In this document: positions 24,676-30,665 of the stretch, one piece after another
Layout of the letters: every line of letters begins with the position of its first letter
Position numbering within the stretch: the first letter of the stretch is position 1
Source: Flavobacteriales bacterium
Lineage (GTDB): Bacteria; Bacteroidota; Bacteroidia; Flavobacteriales; Flavobacteriaceae
Direction of reading: 5' to 3'
NCBI GenBank assembly: GCA_024641135.1
Contig: JAHEDS010000005.1
Coordinates: 1 to 36,006, forward strand
Length of the DNA: 36,006 nt
Program-made: the position numbers and the translations under genes
The notes under the pieces: generated by a model
Databases searched by the model: none
What the model saw: only the letters and a program-made list of their open reading frames with translations
What the model was told of the DNA's origin: nothing

Positions 24676-25395
24676 ATGGAAACACTACAAGAACAAGAAA
24701 AAGTAATATCAATTCCTAGAATTGGAGACAAAGCTCCAGAATTTCTAGCTGTAACAACACAAGGGCCTGTTAATTTTCCGGCAGATTATAATGGGAAATG
24801 GGTGATTTTATTTAGCCATCCAGCAGATTTTACGCCCGTTTGTACTTCAGAATTTATAACCTTTGCTAGTTTAGAAAACAAATTTGCTAAAGCTAATTGT
24901 CAATTAATTGGCTTGTCTATTGATGGTATTTACAGCCACATTGCTTGGCTTAGAACTATTAAGGATAAAATAAAATTTAAAGGAATGAAAAACATAGAAG
25001 TAAAATTCCCTTTAATTGAAGATATTTCTATGGAAATAGCCAAAAAATATGGCATGATTCAACCTGGTGAAAGTAAAACACAAGCGGTTAGAGCCGTATT
25101 TTTTATTGATCCAAAAGGAATTGTAAGAGCACTTATATATTATCCGTTAAGTTTAGGTAGAAATTTTGATGAATTGTACCGGGCCTTAATTGCTATGCAA
25201 ACGTCTGATAAGTTTGGTGTTGCTACACCAGCAGACTGGAATCCAGGAGACGATGTTATTATTTCGCCTGCGGGTTCTTGTGGAGTTGCCGAAGAACGTA
25301 TGACATCTAAAAACGGGATTACCTGCGAAGACTGGTTCTTCTGTACTAAAAAACTCGAGAAAGATGCAATTTTAAAAGAAATTATACAAAATTAA
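24676..25395 (+). CDS. Prx6-type peroxiredoxin
   Basis: A 239-residue AhpC/TSA-fold peroxidase. The peroxidatic site 'HPADFTPVCTSEF' has C56. The extended C-terminal arm and the 'AGSCGVAEERM' and 'ITCEDWFFC' segments give extra Cys residues near 207-225, comparable with archaeal-type Prx6 enzymes in which such cysteines resolve the sulfenic acid. It reduces hydrogen peroxide and organic hydroperoxides, using thioredoxin or a similar donor; the window encodes a thioredoxin in another operon of the same putative regulon. Located between the HMA-like and transpeptidase genes. Confidence 0.93.
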   Translation: METLQEQEKVISIPRIGDKAPEFLAVTTQGPVNFPADYNGKWVILFSHPADFTPVCTSEFITFASLENKFAKANCQLIGLSIDGIYSHIAWLRTIKDKIKFKGMKNIEVKFPLIEDISMEIAKKYGMIQPGESKTQAVRAVFFIDPKGIVRALIYYPLSLGRNFDELYRALIAMQTSDKFGVATPADWNPGDDVIISPAGSCGVAEERMTSKNGITCEDWFFCTKKLEKDAILKEIIQN

Positions 25396-25403
25396 TAAAT
25401 AAT

Positions 25404-25468
25404 AAAACTAACAAGATGTTCTCAAAATTAAGTCCCTCATTAATTTGGGTAATAATCTTGTTAGTTTT
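25404..25468 (+). promoter_or_regulatory. Hairpin spanning the transpeptidase start codon
   Basis: AAAACTAACAAGAT (25404-25417) is a perfect 14-bp inverted repeat of ATCTTGTTAGTTTT (25455-25468). The ATG at 25416 overlaps the end of the left arm. Inside, AAATTAA (25425-25431) pairs with TTAATTT (25440-25446). The right arm ends in five T. The structure could block translation of the transpeptidase or end transcription after the peroxiredoxin. Confidence 0.6.
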
Positions 25469-26360
25469 TATAAAATTTAACCTACTCAAGAATTTTAATT
25501 ATCCGAATGAATTCAACAATTCTGGTAATAATAGCTCTTTATTAGAAACTTCCATATTGGAACCCATTGTAATTGATAGATCAATTACAGTAGAAACCTA
25601 CTTTGAATATTTAGATTCCATCATTTTAAAGTATGATTCTTTAACGTCTTATGAATTAACTGAACATCTATTAGTAAGAGCTAATCCATGGATAATATCT
25701 AATTTAAAAAACACCGATTATTACCATTTAAAGACACTCGATTCATTTGTATATAATCAAAAACAAATGAAAGTGCTTCAAAAAGGGGATATTATAATAA
25801 TACCTGATTCAATCTCGGCAGCTAAAATCCTGGAGTCTTTTAAAAACACCTATATCGACGTAAATATACCAGAGTTTAAACTTCGAATCATTGAAGATTC
25901 CTTATTAAGATTCGTCTTCCCAATTAGAGTTGGACAACCAGAAATGAAATTTTTAAAAATGGCTAATAGAATAACCGATTTGAGAACTAAAATAGGTTCT
26001 GGCGTTATAATTAATCATGTTAGGAATCCCAATTATTATAACCCCGTTGACGGTAAACAATATTTTGTTACGAGAAGGGATGACAATAAAATAACCAAAT
26101 TACCGCAAATTCCATTTATTGAAACTCAAATTAACGGGATTAGAAACGGTCAATTAATTCATGCAACTACCAACCCCAAAACATTAGAGAAAGCCTATTC
26201 TAACGGTTGTATAGGCACAAAAGAAGCTGATGCATGGGTGATTTATTATTATACACCCATAGGTACAAAAATCAATATAAGATATGATTTAAATATTTTG
26301 GATACACTGGGAAGTAAATTAGTTCTAAAAGATATTTATAATAAAAACTCAAAACTTTAA
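25416..26360 (+). CDS. L,D-transpeptidase (YkuD family)
   Basis: A 314-residue protein with an N-terminal membrane anchor (about 8-24), an alpha/beta region that may bind peptidoglycan, and a YkuD catalytic domain (about 148-290). The catalytic His H249 ('LIHATTNP') and nucleophile C265 in 'SNGCIG' are present at the family's spacing. The usual S-H-G-C-[IV]-R/N pattern is changed at two positions (N263, G267). It would form 3-3 peptidoglycan cross-links or attach proteins to the wall. Third gene of the HMA-peroxiredoxin operon; its start codon lies in a strong hairpin. Confidence 0.88.
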   Translation: MFSKLSPSLIWVIILLVFIKFNLLKNFNYPNEFNNSGNNSSLLETSILEPIVIDRSITVETYFEYLDSIILKYDSLTSYELTEHLLVRANPWIISNLKNTDYYHLKTLDSFVYNQKQMKVLQKGDIIIIPDSISAAKILESFKNTYIDVNIPEFKLRIIEDSLLRFVFPIRVGQPEMKFLKMANRITDLRTKIGSGVIINHVRNPNYYNPVDGKQYFVTRRDDNKITKLPQIPFIETQINGIRNGQLIHATTNPKTLEKAYSNGCIGTKEADAWVIYYYTPIGTKINIRYDLNILDTLGSKLVLKDIYNKNSKL

Positions 26361-26385
26361 AACTATTGAAATGTATTACACCAAT

Positions 26386-26430
26386 TTGAGGAATATCATT
26401 GCATTGTATACTTGTCAATAGTTACATTAA
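26386..26430 (+). promoter_or_regulatory. FNR/CRP-like operator plus weak -7 box, YtfI/YtfJ-like pair
   Basis: TTGAG-GAAT-ATCAT at 26386-26399. The -7 candidate TACATTAA (26423-26430) is 23 bases away, one more than in the other copies. Start codon at 26445. Confidence 0.6.
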
Positions 26431-26444
26431 ATCAAAATTTAATC

Positions 26445-26945
26445 ATGGTTCTTTATATCATACTAGCACTAAGTTTGTTGTTTTTAATTTACCTATTATT
26501 TGCATCAATTATTGTATGTATAGACACAATTTCTAACCAATATTATTTTGAGCTCAAAGGGATATTTAAGGCTAATTTAGAGAAAGATGATATAGAATTA
26601 TTCAGAATTAAATTAAAGGTATTGCTTTTAAAATTTTATATCTATCCATTAAAAAAAAGGAAGAAACGCATGGATAATAAAATTAAAACAAAAGCCCATA
26701 CAAACTCTAAAAAAAACATAACATTGACTCGTATAATTAAAATATTAAACACTTTTAAAGTGACCCGATTTGCATTAGATATTGATACAGACAACTGTAT
26801 TTTAAATGCAAAATTATATCCTCTCTTTTCTTTATTTAATTTTTATGGAGGAAATTTTCATGTCAATTTTCAAGGACGAAACCAGTTGGTCTTATATGTA
26901 AAAAACAGACCAATTGATATTATAAGATCAATTATTAACTTTTAA
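26445..26945 (+). CDS. DUF2953-like membrane protein (YtfI-like)
   Basis: A 166-residue protein; the ATG at 26445 is preferred over an upstream TTG, which would start inside the promoter. One N-terminal membrane helix (about 3-24) is followed by a basic, strand-rich domain containing 'YYFELKGIFKANLE' and 'LKFYIYPLKKRKKR'. Layout and position directly before a GerW/YtfJ gene match the DUF2953 protein YtfI of Bacillus, whose gene precedes ytfJ in the same way. The sequence match itself is weak, so the assignment relies partly on synteny. Function unknown. Confidence 0.65.
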   Translation: MVLYIILALSLLFLIYLLFASIIVCIDTISNQYYFELKGIFKANLEKDDIELFRIKLKVLLLKFYIYPLKKRKKRMDNKIKTKAHTNSKKNITLTRIIKILNTFKVTRFALDIDTDNCILNAKLYPLFSLFNFYGGNFHVNFQGRNQLVLYVKNRPIDIIRSIINF

Positions 26946-26956
26946 ATATTTAAATT

Positions 26957-27331
26957 ATGGATTTACATTTTGATGAATTATTAGGAAAAATTACAGACTT
27001 TCTTAAAACAGAAGCAAAGACAGAAACCGTTGTTGGCGAGCCATTTGAATTAGGACAATTTAAATGCGTACCTGTAATTAAAGTAGGTATTGGGTTTGGA
27101 TCTGGTGGTGGCGAAAGTATAGAAAATAAAGCCAAAGCTATGAAAGGTCAGGGTGCTGGTGCTGGTGCAGGTATAGGCATAGAACCCATTGGGTTCTTGG
27201 TAACTAAAGGAGAAGAAATTTCTTTTATTGCCACAGGAAAAATACATGGTTTAGCAGCTGCTTTTGAAAAAGTACCCGACATTATTGAAAAAATAATTGA
27301 AAAAAAAGCTAAAGATGAAATGACTGCTTAA
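26957..27331 (+). CDS. GerW/YtfJ-family protein
   Basis: A 124-residue cytoplasmic protein with the full GerW pattern: 'TVVGEPFELGQFKCVPVIKVGIGFGSGGG' (by position about 24-52), a Gly/Ala-rich linker 'GQGAGAGAGIGIEPIGFLV' and a C-terminal helix. In Bacillus GerW is needed for spore germination; homologues are widespread in non-sporulating bacteria, with no defined role. It is 11 bases behind the YtfI-like gene. Family assignment is firm, a spore role is excluded by the organism type (inference). Confidence 0.9.
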   Translation: MDLHFDELLGKITDFLKTEAKTETVVGEPFELGQFKCVPVIKVGIGFGSGGGESIENKAKAMKGQGAGAGAGIGIEPIGFLVTKGEEISFIATGKIHGLAAAFEKVPDIIEKIIEKKAKDEMTA

Positions 27332-27366
27332 AACTGTTGTTTTGTGTTATTAGTGAAATGCCAAAA

Positions 27367-27406
27367 AGACCGAATGATTTAATTGAAAATTTAAATTATT
27401 CGGTCT
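27367..27406. terminator. Bidirectional terminator at convergent gene ends
   Basis: Bases 27367-27382 pair with 27391-27406 over 16 bp, with one G-T pair, around an 8-base loop. The right arm is the last codons and stop of the dehydrogenase gene. On the minus strand the stem runs into TTTTT, so it best serves the dehydrogenase operon. Confidence 0.85.
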
Positions 27407-28419
27407 GCATATTTTTGGGTTTTTATTTTAAAACGAATCTCGTTTTCAGTTTCCTTATTTTCACTCCAACAATCTAAATTGTAAATGGTGGTTTCGGCAA
27501 TATTAGTAAGGGCCTCTTCAGTTAAAAAGGCTTGATGAGCAGTGATAAGTACATTGGGTAAAGCATTCAATTTTATAAGTAAATCATCATTCGGAATTTT
27601 TTGAGAATAATCATTAAAGAAAATGTCTTTTTCATGCTCATAAACATCAATACCTAATCCAGAAATTCGTTCCTGTACTAAAGCGTCTATCACATCAATA
27701 GTGTTTATTACGGCGCCTCTTGCGGTGTTGATTATAATCACATTGGGTTTCATCACCTCCAATAATTTTTTATCTATTAAATGATGGGTTTCGGTATTTA
27801 ATGGCAAATGAATTGAGATAATATCAGAAGCTTTACATAAATCTTCAAGAGAAACATACTCTAAATTATAATCAATCTTTAGTTGTTTATTTTCTTTAAC
27901 ATCAGTACCTAATAATTTACAACCAAAACCATGCATAATTTTAGCCATTACAGAGCCTATTTTACCAGTACCTAAAATACCTACCGTTTTATTATTTAAA
28001 TCAAAACCAATTAAATCATTTATATCAAAATTAAATTGTTTTACACGTTGATTTGAAAGAATAAGTCTTCTGTTTAATGCCATTAATAATGCAACAGCAT
28101 GCTCTGCAATTGCATTAGGCGAAAATGCTGGAACATTAGCAACCGTAAGGTCTAAACTTTGAGCCGTAAAAAGATTTACATTGTCATGTCCTACCGACCT
28201 CAATGTAATATATTTAACGCCAAACCCCTTAAGTTTTTCTAATACATTATTAGACAGTAAATCACTGGAAAAAACAGATATTGCAGGGTAGCCAACAGCT
28301 TTCATAGCCGTATCAGTAGATAATACATCTTTTATAAATGTTAGCTTATGCTTACCTCTATTAGCTTCTTCCAGATATGCAATTTCAAAATTTTTCGAAC
28401 TGTATACTAGTACTTTCAT
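27391..28419 (-). CDS. D-2-hydroxyacid dehydrogenase (D-lactate dehydrogenase-like)
   Basis: A 342-residue NAD-dependent enzyme. The Rossmann motif G-T-G-K-I-G is at residues 150-155 with the acidic NAD-specificity residue in 'LGTDV' (D173). Catalytic residues are visible: R234 in 'TARGAVI', Glu in 'DVYEHE' (about 258-263) and H295 in 'AHQAF'. Substrate-loop 'LRSVGHDNV' (about 73-81) is typical of fermentative D-lactate dehydrogenase (LdhA). It reduces pyruvate to D-lactate and regenerates NAD+. Three bases separate it from the upstream lipoprotein gene. A fermentative enzyme under an FNR-like promoter is what a low-oxygen regulon would predict. Confidence 0.92.
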   Translation of the reverse strand: MKVLVYSSKNFEIAYLEEANRGKHKLTFIKDVLSTDTAMKAVGYPAISVFSSDLLSNNVLEKLKGFGVKYITLRSVGHDNVNLFTAQSLDLTVANVPAFSPNAIAEHAVALLMALNRRLILSNQRVKQFNFDINDLIGFDLNNKTVGILGTGKIGSVMAKIMHGFGCKLLGTDVKENKQLKIDYNLEYVSLEDLCKASDIISIHLPLNTETHHLIDKKLLEVMKPNVIIINTARGAVINTIDVIDALVQERISGLGIDVYEHEKDIFFNDYSQKIPNDDLLIKLNALPNVLITAHQAFLTEEALTNIAETTIYNLDCWSENKETENEIRFKIKTQKYADRII

Positions 28420-28421
28420 GA

Positions 28422-29066
28422 CTATCGTTTTATAATTGAAGAAATAACCCCTTCCTTTTCTAAAGATTTAATAATGGCTTTTACATAATCATTAACGGTC
28501 GCATTAATTGATTTTGGGTCTATAATATTAAAAGAGGCCACCCAAACTAAAGATTTGTCTTCATCTTTTTTTAAATTAAATAAAGTGGCTTCAATATTAT
28601 AAATATTATATTTTTCGTAATATCCTGGATCAAAATAGACATCTTGATAGTAATAATAATAGCGCCCAAATCGTCTCCAATAATAATCTGTTCTATACAT
28701 GTCGGCCGAGTAAACAGTTTTTTGATTTACACCTTTTACTGCTGAAATTAAAATAGCATCAAACCCGTTTTCTGAAAGTCTCTCTACTTCTTTCTCAATA
28801 CTCTCTTCAGTTTGTTTAATACTAGTAAAATGTGATTCAAATACATCTGAACTTTCAATAGCATCAACTCCCCTATTTTTAAGTTCGCTTGCCAAATTGT
28901 TTTCAAATATTTTTCGGGCTGTTAAATTATCGGTAATACCCACTACCACTACCTTATTAGGCGTGTAATTTGAATAATCTTTATCAAACCAACTATCTAC
29001 TAATTTTGTGGAAGAACAATTAAACAATAACAATATTGTCAATATGCTCAATATCCTTTTCATCAT
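28422..29066 (-). CDS. Lipoprotein of unknown function
   Basis: A 214-residue lipoprotein with lipobox LFNC (Cys about residue 17) followed by 'SSTKLVDSWFD'. The segment 'VVVVGITDNLTARKIFENNLASELKNRG' (by position about 38-65) resembles periplasmic alpha/beta lipoproteins of the DUF4136/CsgG-like group in which 'R-x-x-x-E' helices follow a hydrophobic strand. A Tyr-rich stretch lies around 128-150. The second Met is an equally good start. First gene of the operon with the D-lactate dehydrogenase-like gene; promoter at 29084-29127. Confidence 0.75.
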   Translation of the reverse strand: MMKRILSILTILLLFNCSSTKLVDSWFDKDYSNYTPNKVVVVGITDNLTARKIFENNLASELKNRGVDAIESSDVFESHFTSIKQTEESIEKEVERLSENGFDAILISAVKGVNQKTVYSADMYRTDYYWRRFGRYYYYYQDVYFDPGYYEKYNIYNIEATLFNLKKDEDKSLVWVASFNIIDPKSINATVNDYVKAIIKSLEKEGVISSIIKR

Positions 29067-29083
29067 TTATAGGTTTTATTTAA

Positions 29084-29127
29084 TAAAAATATCTGATAAT
29101 TACAGGATTAGCAATGATATAAATCAA
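29084..29127 (-). promoter_or_regulatory. FNR/CRP-like operator plus -7 box, lipoprotein/dehydrogenase operon
   Basis: On the minus strand TTGAT-TTAT-ATCAT (29127-29114), 22 bases, then TATTTTTA (29091-29084); start codon at 29066. This is the last copy in the window. Confidence 0.82.
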
Positions 29128-29160
29128 TCGAAATTTAACTTCAAACAATAAGGGAATAAT

Positions 29161-29191
29161 AAAACCCAATACGTATTAGGTATTGGGTTTT
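29161..29191. terminator. Terminator-like hairpin at left edge of repeat array
   Basis: AAAACCCAATAC (29161-29172) pairs perfectly with GTATTGGGTTTT (29180-29191) around a 7-base loop. No protein gene ends here: the operon to its left starts at 29066 and reads away. It would therefore serve minus-strand transcription coming out of the array, where the stem is followed by GGGTTTTATTATT. Confidence 0.75.
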
Positions 29192-29285
29192 GGCTATTAA
29201 CTAAAGGTACATTTTGAATCCTTTATCTTATTAATGCATTCCTGTGATTAATTCAACAAGGTGTTCAAAAAACGTTTAAACTAAA
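29188..29285. repeat. Degenerate sixth copy of the array unit
   Basis: GGCTATTAACTAAAGG at 29192 resembles the unit core TTGCTATTAACCTAAGG, and AACGTTTAAACTAAA near 29271 resembles AACGTTTAAATTAAA of unit 4; the distance between the two (about 80 bases) equals that in unit 4. The closing stem and the TCTCTC tract are missing. It is probably a decayed copy. Confidence 0.45.
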
Positions 29286-29416
29286 AATTCCACACAAAAC
29301 CCGAATTGCTATTAATGAATGAAGTTTAAAATAATAAATCTTAATATTCATTTTAAGTCTCTCTCTCAAAAAGACAATGAACGAAGGTATTTATTAAAGG
29401 GTTTATGTGTGGAATT
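29286..29416. ncRNA. Array unit 1
   Basis: 131 bases. Closing stem is 17 bp with one bulged A: AATTCCACACA and AAACCC pair with GGGTTT and TGTGTGGAATT. The C-G pair at stem position 11 of the other units is A-T here. AATGAAT (about 29315) pairs with ATTCATT (about 29346), closing an internal hairpin around the AAAATAATAAA stretch. Most divergent unit. Confidence 0.6.
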
Positions 29417-29482
29417 AGGGGTTTTTAAATATTTTTCATTTTATTTTAAATACAGTAATTATCGCTTTAATATTTTAAAAAA

Positions 29483-29612
29483 AATTCCACACCAACCCAA
29501 AATTGCTATTAACCTATAAACTATTTTTAAAAATATAATCGCTCCTTTAATTGTCTCTCTCTCTCTAAAACACAATGTAAGCGTTTACATAAAACGGTTA
29601 TGGTGTGGAATT
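29483..29612. ncRNA. Array unit 2
   Basis: 130 bases. Closing stem AATTCCACACC/GGTGTGGAATT extended by AACC/GGTT after a two-base bulge. Longest central tract, TCTCTCTCTCTCT. A second hairpin ATGTAA-GCGT-TTACAT lies before the 3' strand of the closing stem. Confidence 0.6.
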
Positions 29613-29654
29613 ATATTTTTATTCTTATATCTTATTTACTTTTTAATTTTTAAA

Positions 29655-29786
29655 AATTCCACACCAATCCAAAATTGCTATTAACCTAAGGAATATTTGT
29701 AAAATAATAAACGCTACTGTAATTGAATCTCTCTCTAAAAAAAACAACATGTAAACGTTTACATAAAACGGTTTAGGTGTGGAATT
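29655..29786. ncRNA. Array unit 3
   Basis: 132 bases. Closing stem extended by AATCC/GGTTT with one T-T mismatch. The second hairpin is the perfect palindrome ATGTAAACGTTTACAT. Almost identical to unit 4 outside this hairpin. Confidence 0.6.
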
Positions 29787-29829
29787 ATACTTCTATTCTT
29801 ATATGTTATTTACTTTTTTAATTTTTAAA

Positions 29830-29961
29830 AATTCCACACCAATCCAAAATTGCTATTAACCTAAGGAATATTTGTAAAATAATAAACGTTACTGTAATTG
29901 AATCTCTCTCTAAAAAAAACAACTTATAAACGTTTAAATTAAACGGTTTAGGTGTGGAATT
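29830..29961. ncRNA. Array unit 4
   Basis: 132 bases, the closest relative of unit 3. Most differences fall in the second hairpin (TTATAAACGTTTAAAT), where only the inner TAAAC/GTTTA pairing remains. Confidence 0.6.
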
Positions 29962-30006
29962 ATACTTCTATTCTTATATGTTTTTTACTTTTTTATTTTC
30001 TTAAAA

Positions 30007-30140
30007 AATTCCACACCAAACCAAAATTGCTATTAACTTCATGAATATGTGTAAAATAATAAAACTTGATTTTCATAATATCTCTCTCTCTCAAAAATAT
30101 CATGATCGAATGTTTTATTATACAGGTTATGGTGTGGAAC
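30007..30140. ncRNA. Array unit 5
   Basis: 134 bases. Closing stem extended by AAACC/GGTT with a bulged A; the last T of the unit end is C. The first internal hairpin is ATGAATAT/ATTTTCAT with one mismatch, different in sequence from that of unit 1 but at the same place. Lies 52 bases beyond the response regulator stop. Confidence 0.6.
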
Positions 30141-30192
30141 TAAGGGTTTATAATTAATATTTGATTATCGTTTTTATTTATGTTATGTTTAT

Positions 30193-30663
30193 TTATTCAT
30201 TAAAAAAATGTGGCGGACTAATATTTTCCTCTAGAAAATCATAAGTGTATAAAAAGGGTTTAAAATTAAATACAATGTTTTCAAGATTAAAAGATGTTAA
30301 TGGTTTAATAATATATCCATGACAAGCACTTTTCTTTTTTGCATTCTGTATATCTATCAAATTCGTGGACGAGGATAGCATATAAATTTTTGTTGAAAAC
30401 CTTTTATCTTCATTCAATACCATAAAACTCTTTAAAAACTCAAATCCATTCATAGTTGGCATGTTGATATCTAATAAAATAATATCTGGAACAAACACGT
30501 CGTCTAATTCTGTGACATTTTTTATTTTATCTAAATAATCAATCGCATGACTAGCACTAAAAAAAGTTCTCACGTCTGTTTCAACCGCTAATTTTTCTAT
30601 TTGCTTTTGATTGATAAACACATCAACTTTACTATCATCAATCAACATAAAATTAATTTTCAT
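30193..30663 (-). CDS. Single-domain response regulator
   Basis: A 156-residue CheY-like receiver with no output domain. Acidic pocket D9/D10 ('LIDDS'), phosphoacceptor D65 ('ILLDINMP'), switch Ser S97 ('MLSSS') and K120 ('IIKPL') are all in place. It is the last gene of the four-gene signalling operon, 2 bases after the histidine kinase. It would relay the phosphate or act by protein contacts. No terminator lies between its stop and the repeat array. Confidence 0.93.
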   Translation of the reverse strand: MKINFMLIDDSKVDVFINQKQIEKLAVETDVRTFFSASHAIDYLDKIKNVTELDDVFVPDIILLDINMPTMNGFEFLKSFMVLNEDKRFSTKIYMLSSSTNLIDIQNAKKKSACHGYIIKPLTSFNLENIVFNFKPFLYTYDFLEENISPPHFFNE

Positions 30664-30665
30664 TT

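Larger units (their letters stand above)
29286..30140. repeat. Tandem array of five structured ~130-bp units
   Basis: Five units start at 29286, 29483, 29655, 29830 and 30007 (spacings 197, 172, 175, 177). Each begins AATTCCACAC and ends GTGTGGAA[T/C], forming a closing stem of 15-17 bp with a bulged A on the 3' side. All share ATTGCTATTAA about 20 bases in, an AAAATAATAAA-like stretch, and a TCTCTCTC tract in the centre. No reading frame is conserved. Units 2, 3 and 4 also share 42-45 bases of spacer (TTCTTATAT...TTACTTTTT), so the array grew by tandem duplication. Units 1 and 5 share a different 3' flank ([A/G]GGGTTT...AATATTT). No family recognised; a structured RNA array is the best reading. 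Confidence 0.85.

Noticed and set aside
29319-29519. 66-codon open frame within the repeat array
   Set aside because: It crosses from unit 1 through a spacer into unit 2, is not kept in the other units, and has no protein-like composition.
29850-29880. Bacteroidota promoter inside each unit (TTGC...AATATTTG)
   Set aside because: Spacing between TTG and the -7-like part is only 14 bases and the second element is absent in units 1, 2 and 5.
29286-30140. CRISPR array
   Set aside because: Repeats of about 130 bp are far too long and the 42-45-base spacers between units 2-5 are nearly the same, opposite to CRISPR; no cas genes.
29286-30140. Integron attC sites or a cluster of MITE insertions
   Set aside because: Unit ends do not match the attC core (RYYYAAC/GTTRRRY) and no cassettes lie between. 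Regular period and conserved spacers argue against independent transposon insertions; no target duplications seen.
29286-30140. Sigma-54 promoters inside the units (TTGC with upstream GG)
   Set aside because: The bases 12-13 upstream of TTGC are CC, not GG, on the plus strand, and GG-N10-GC is absent on the minus strand.
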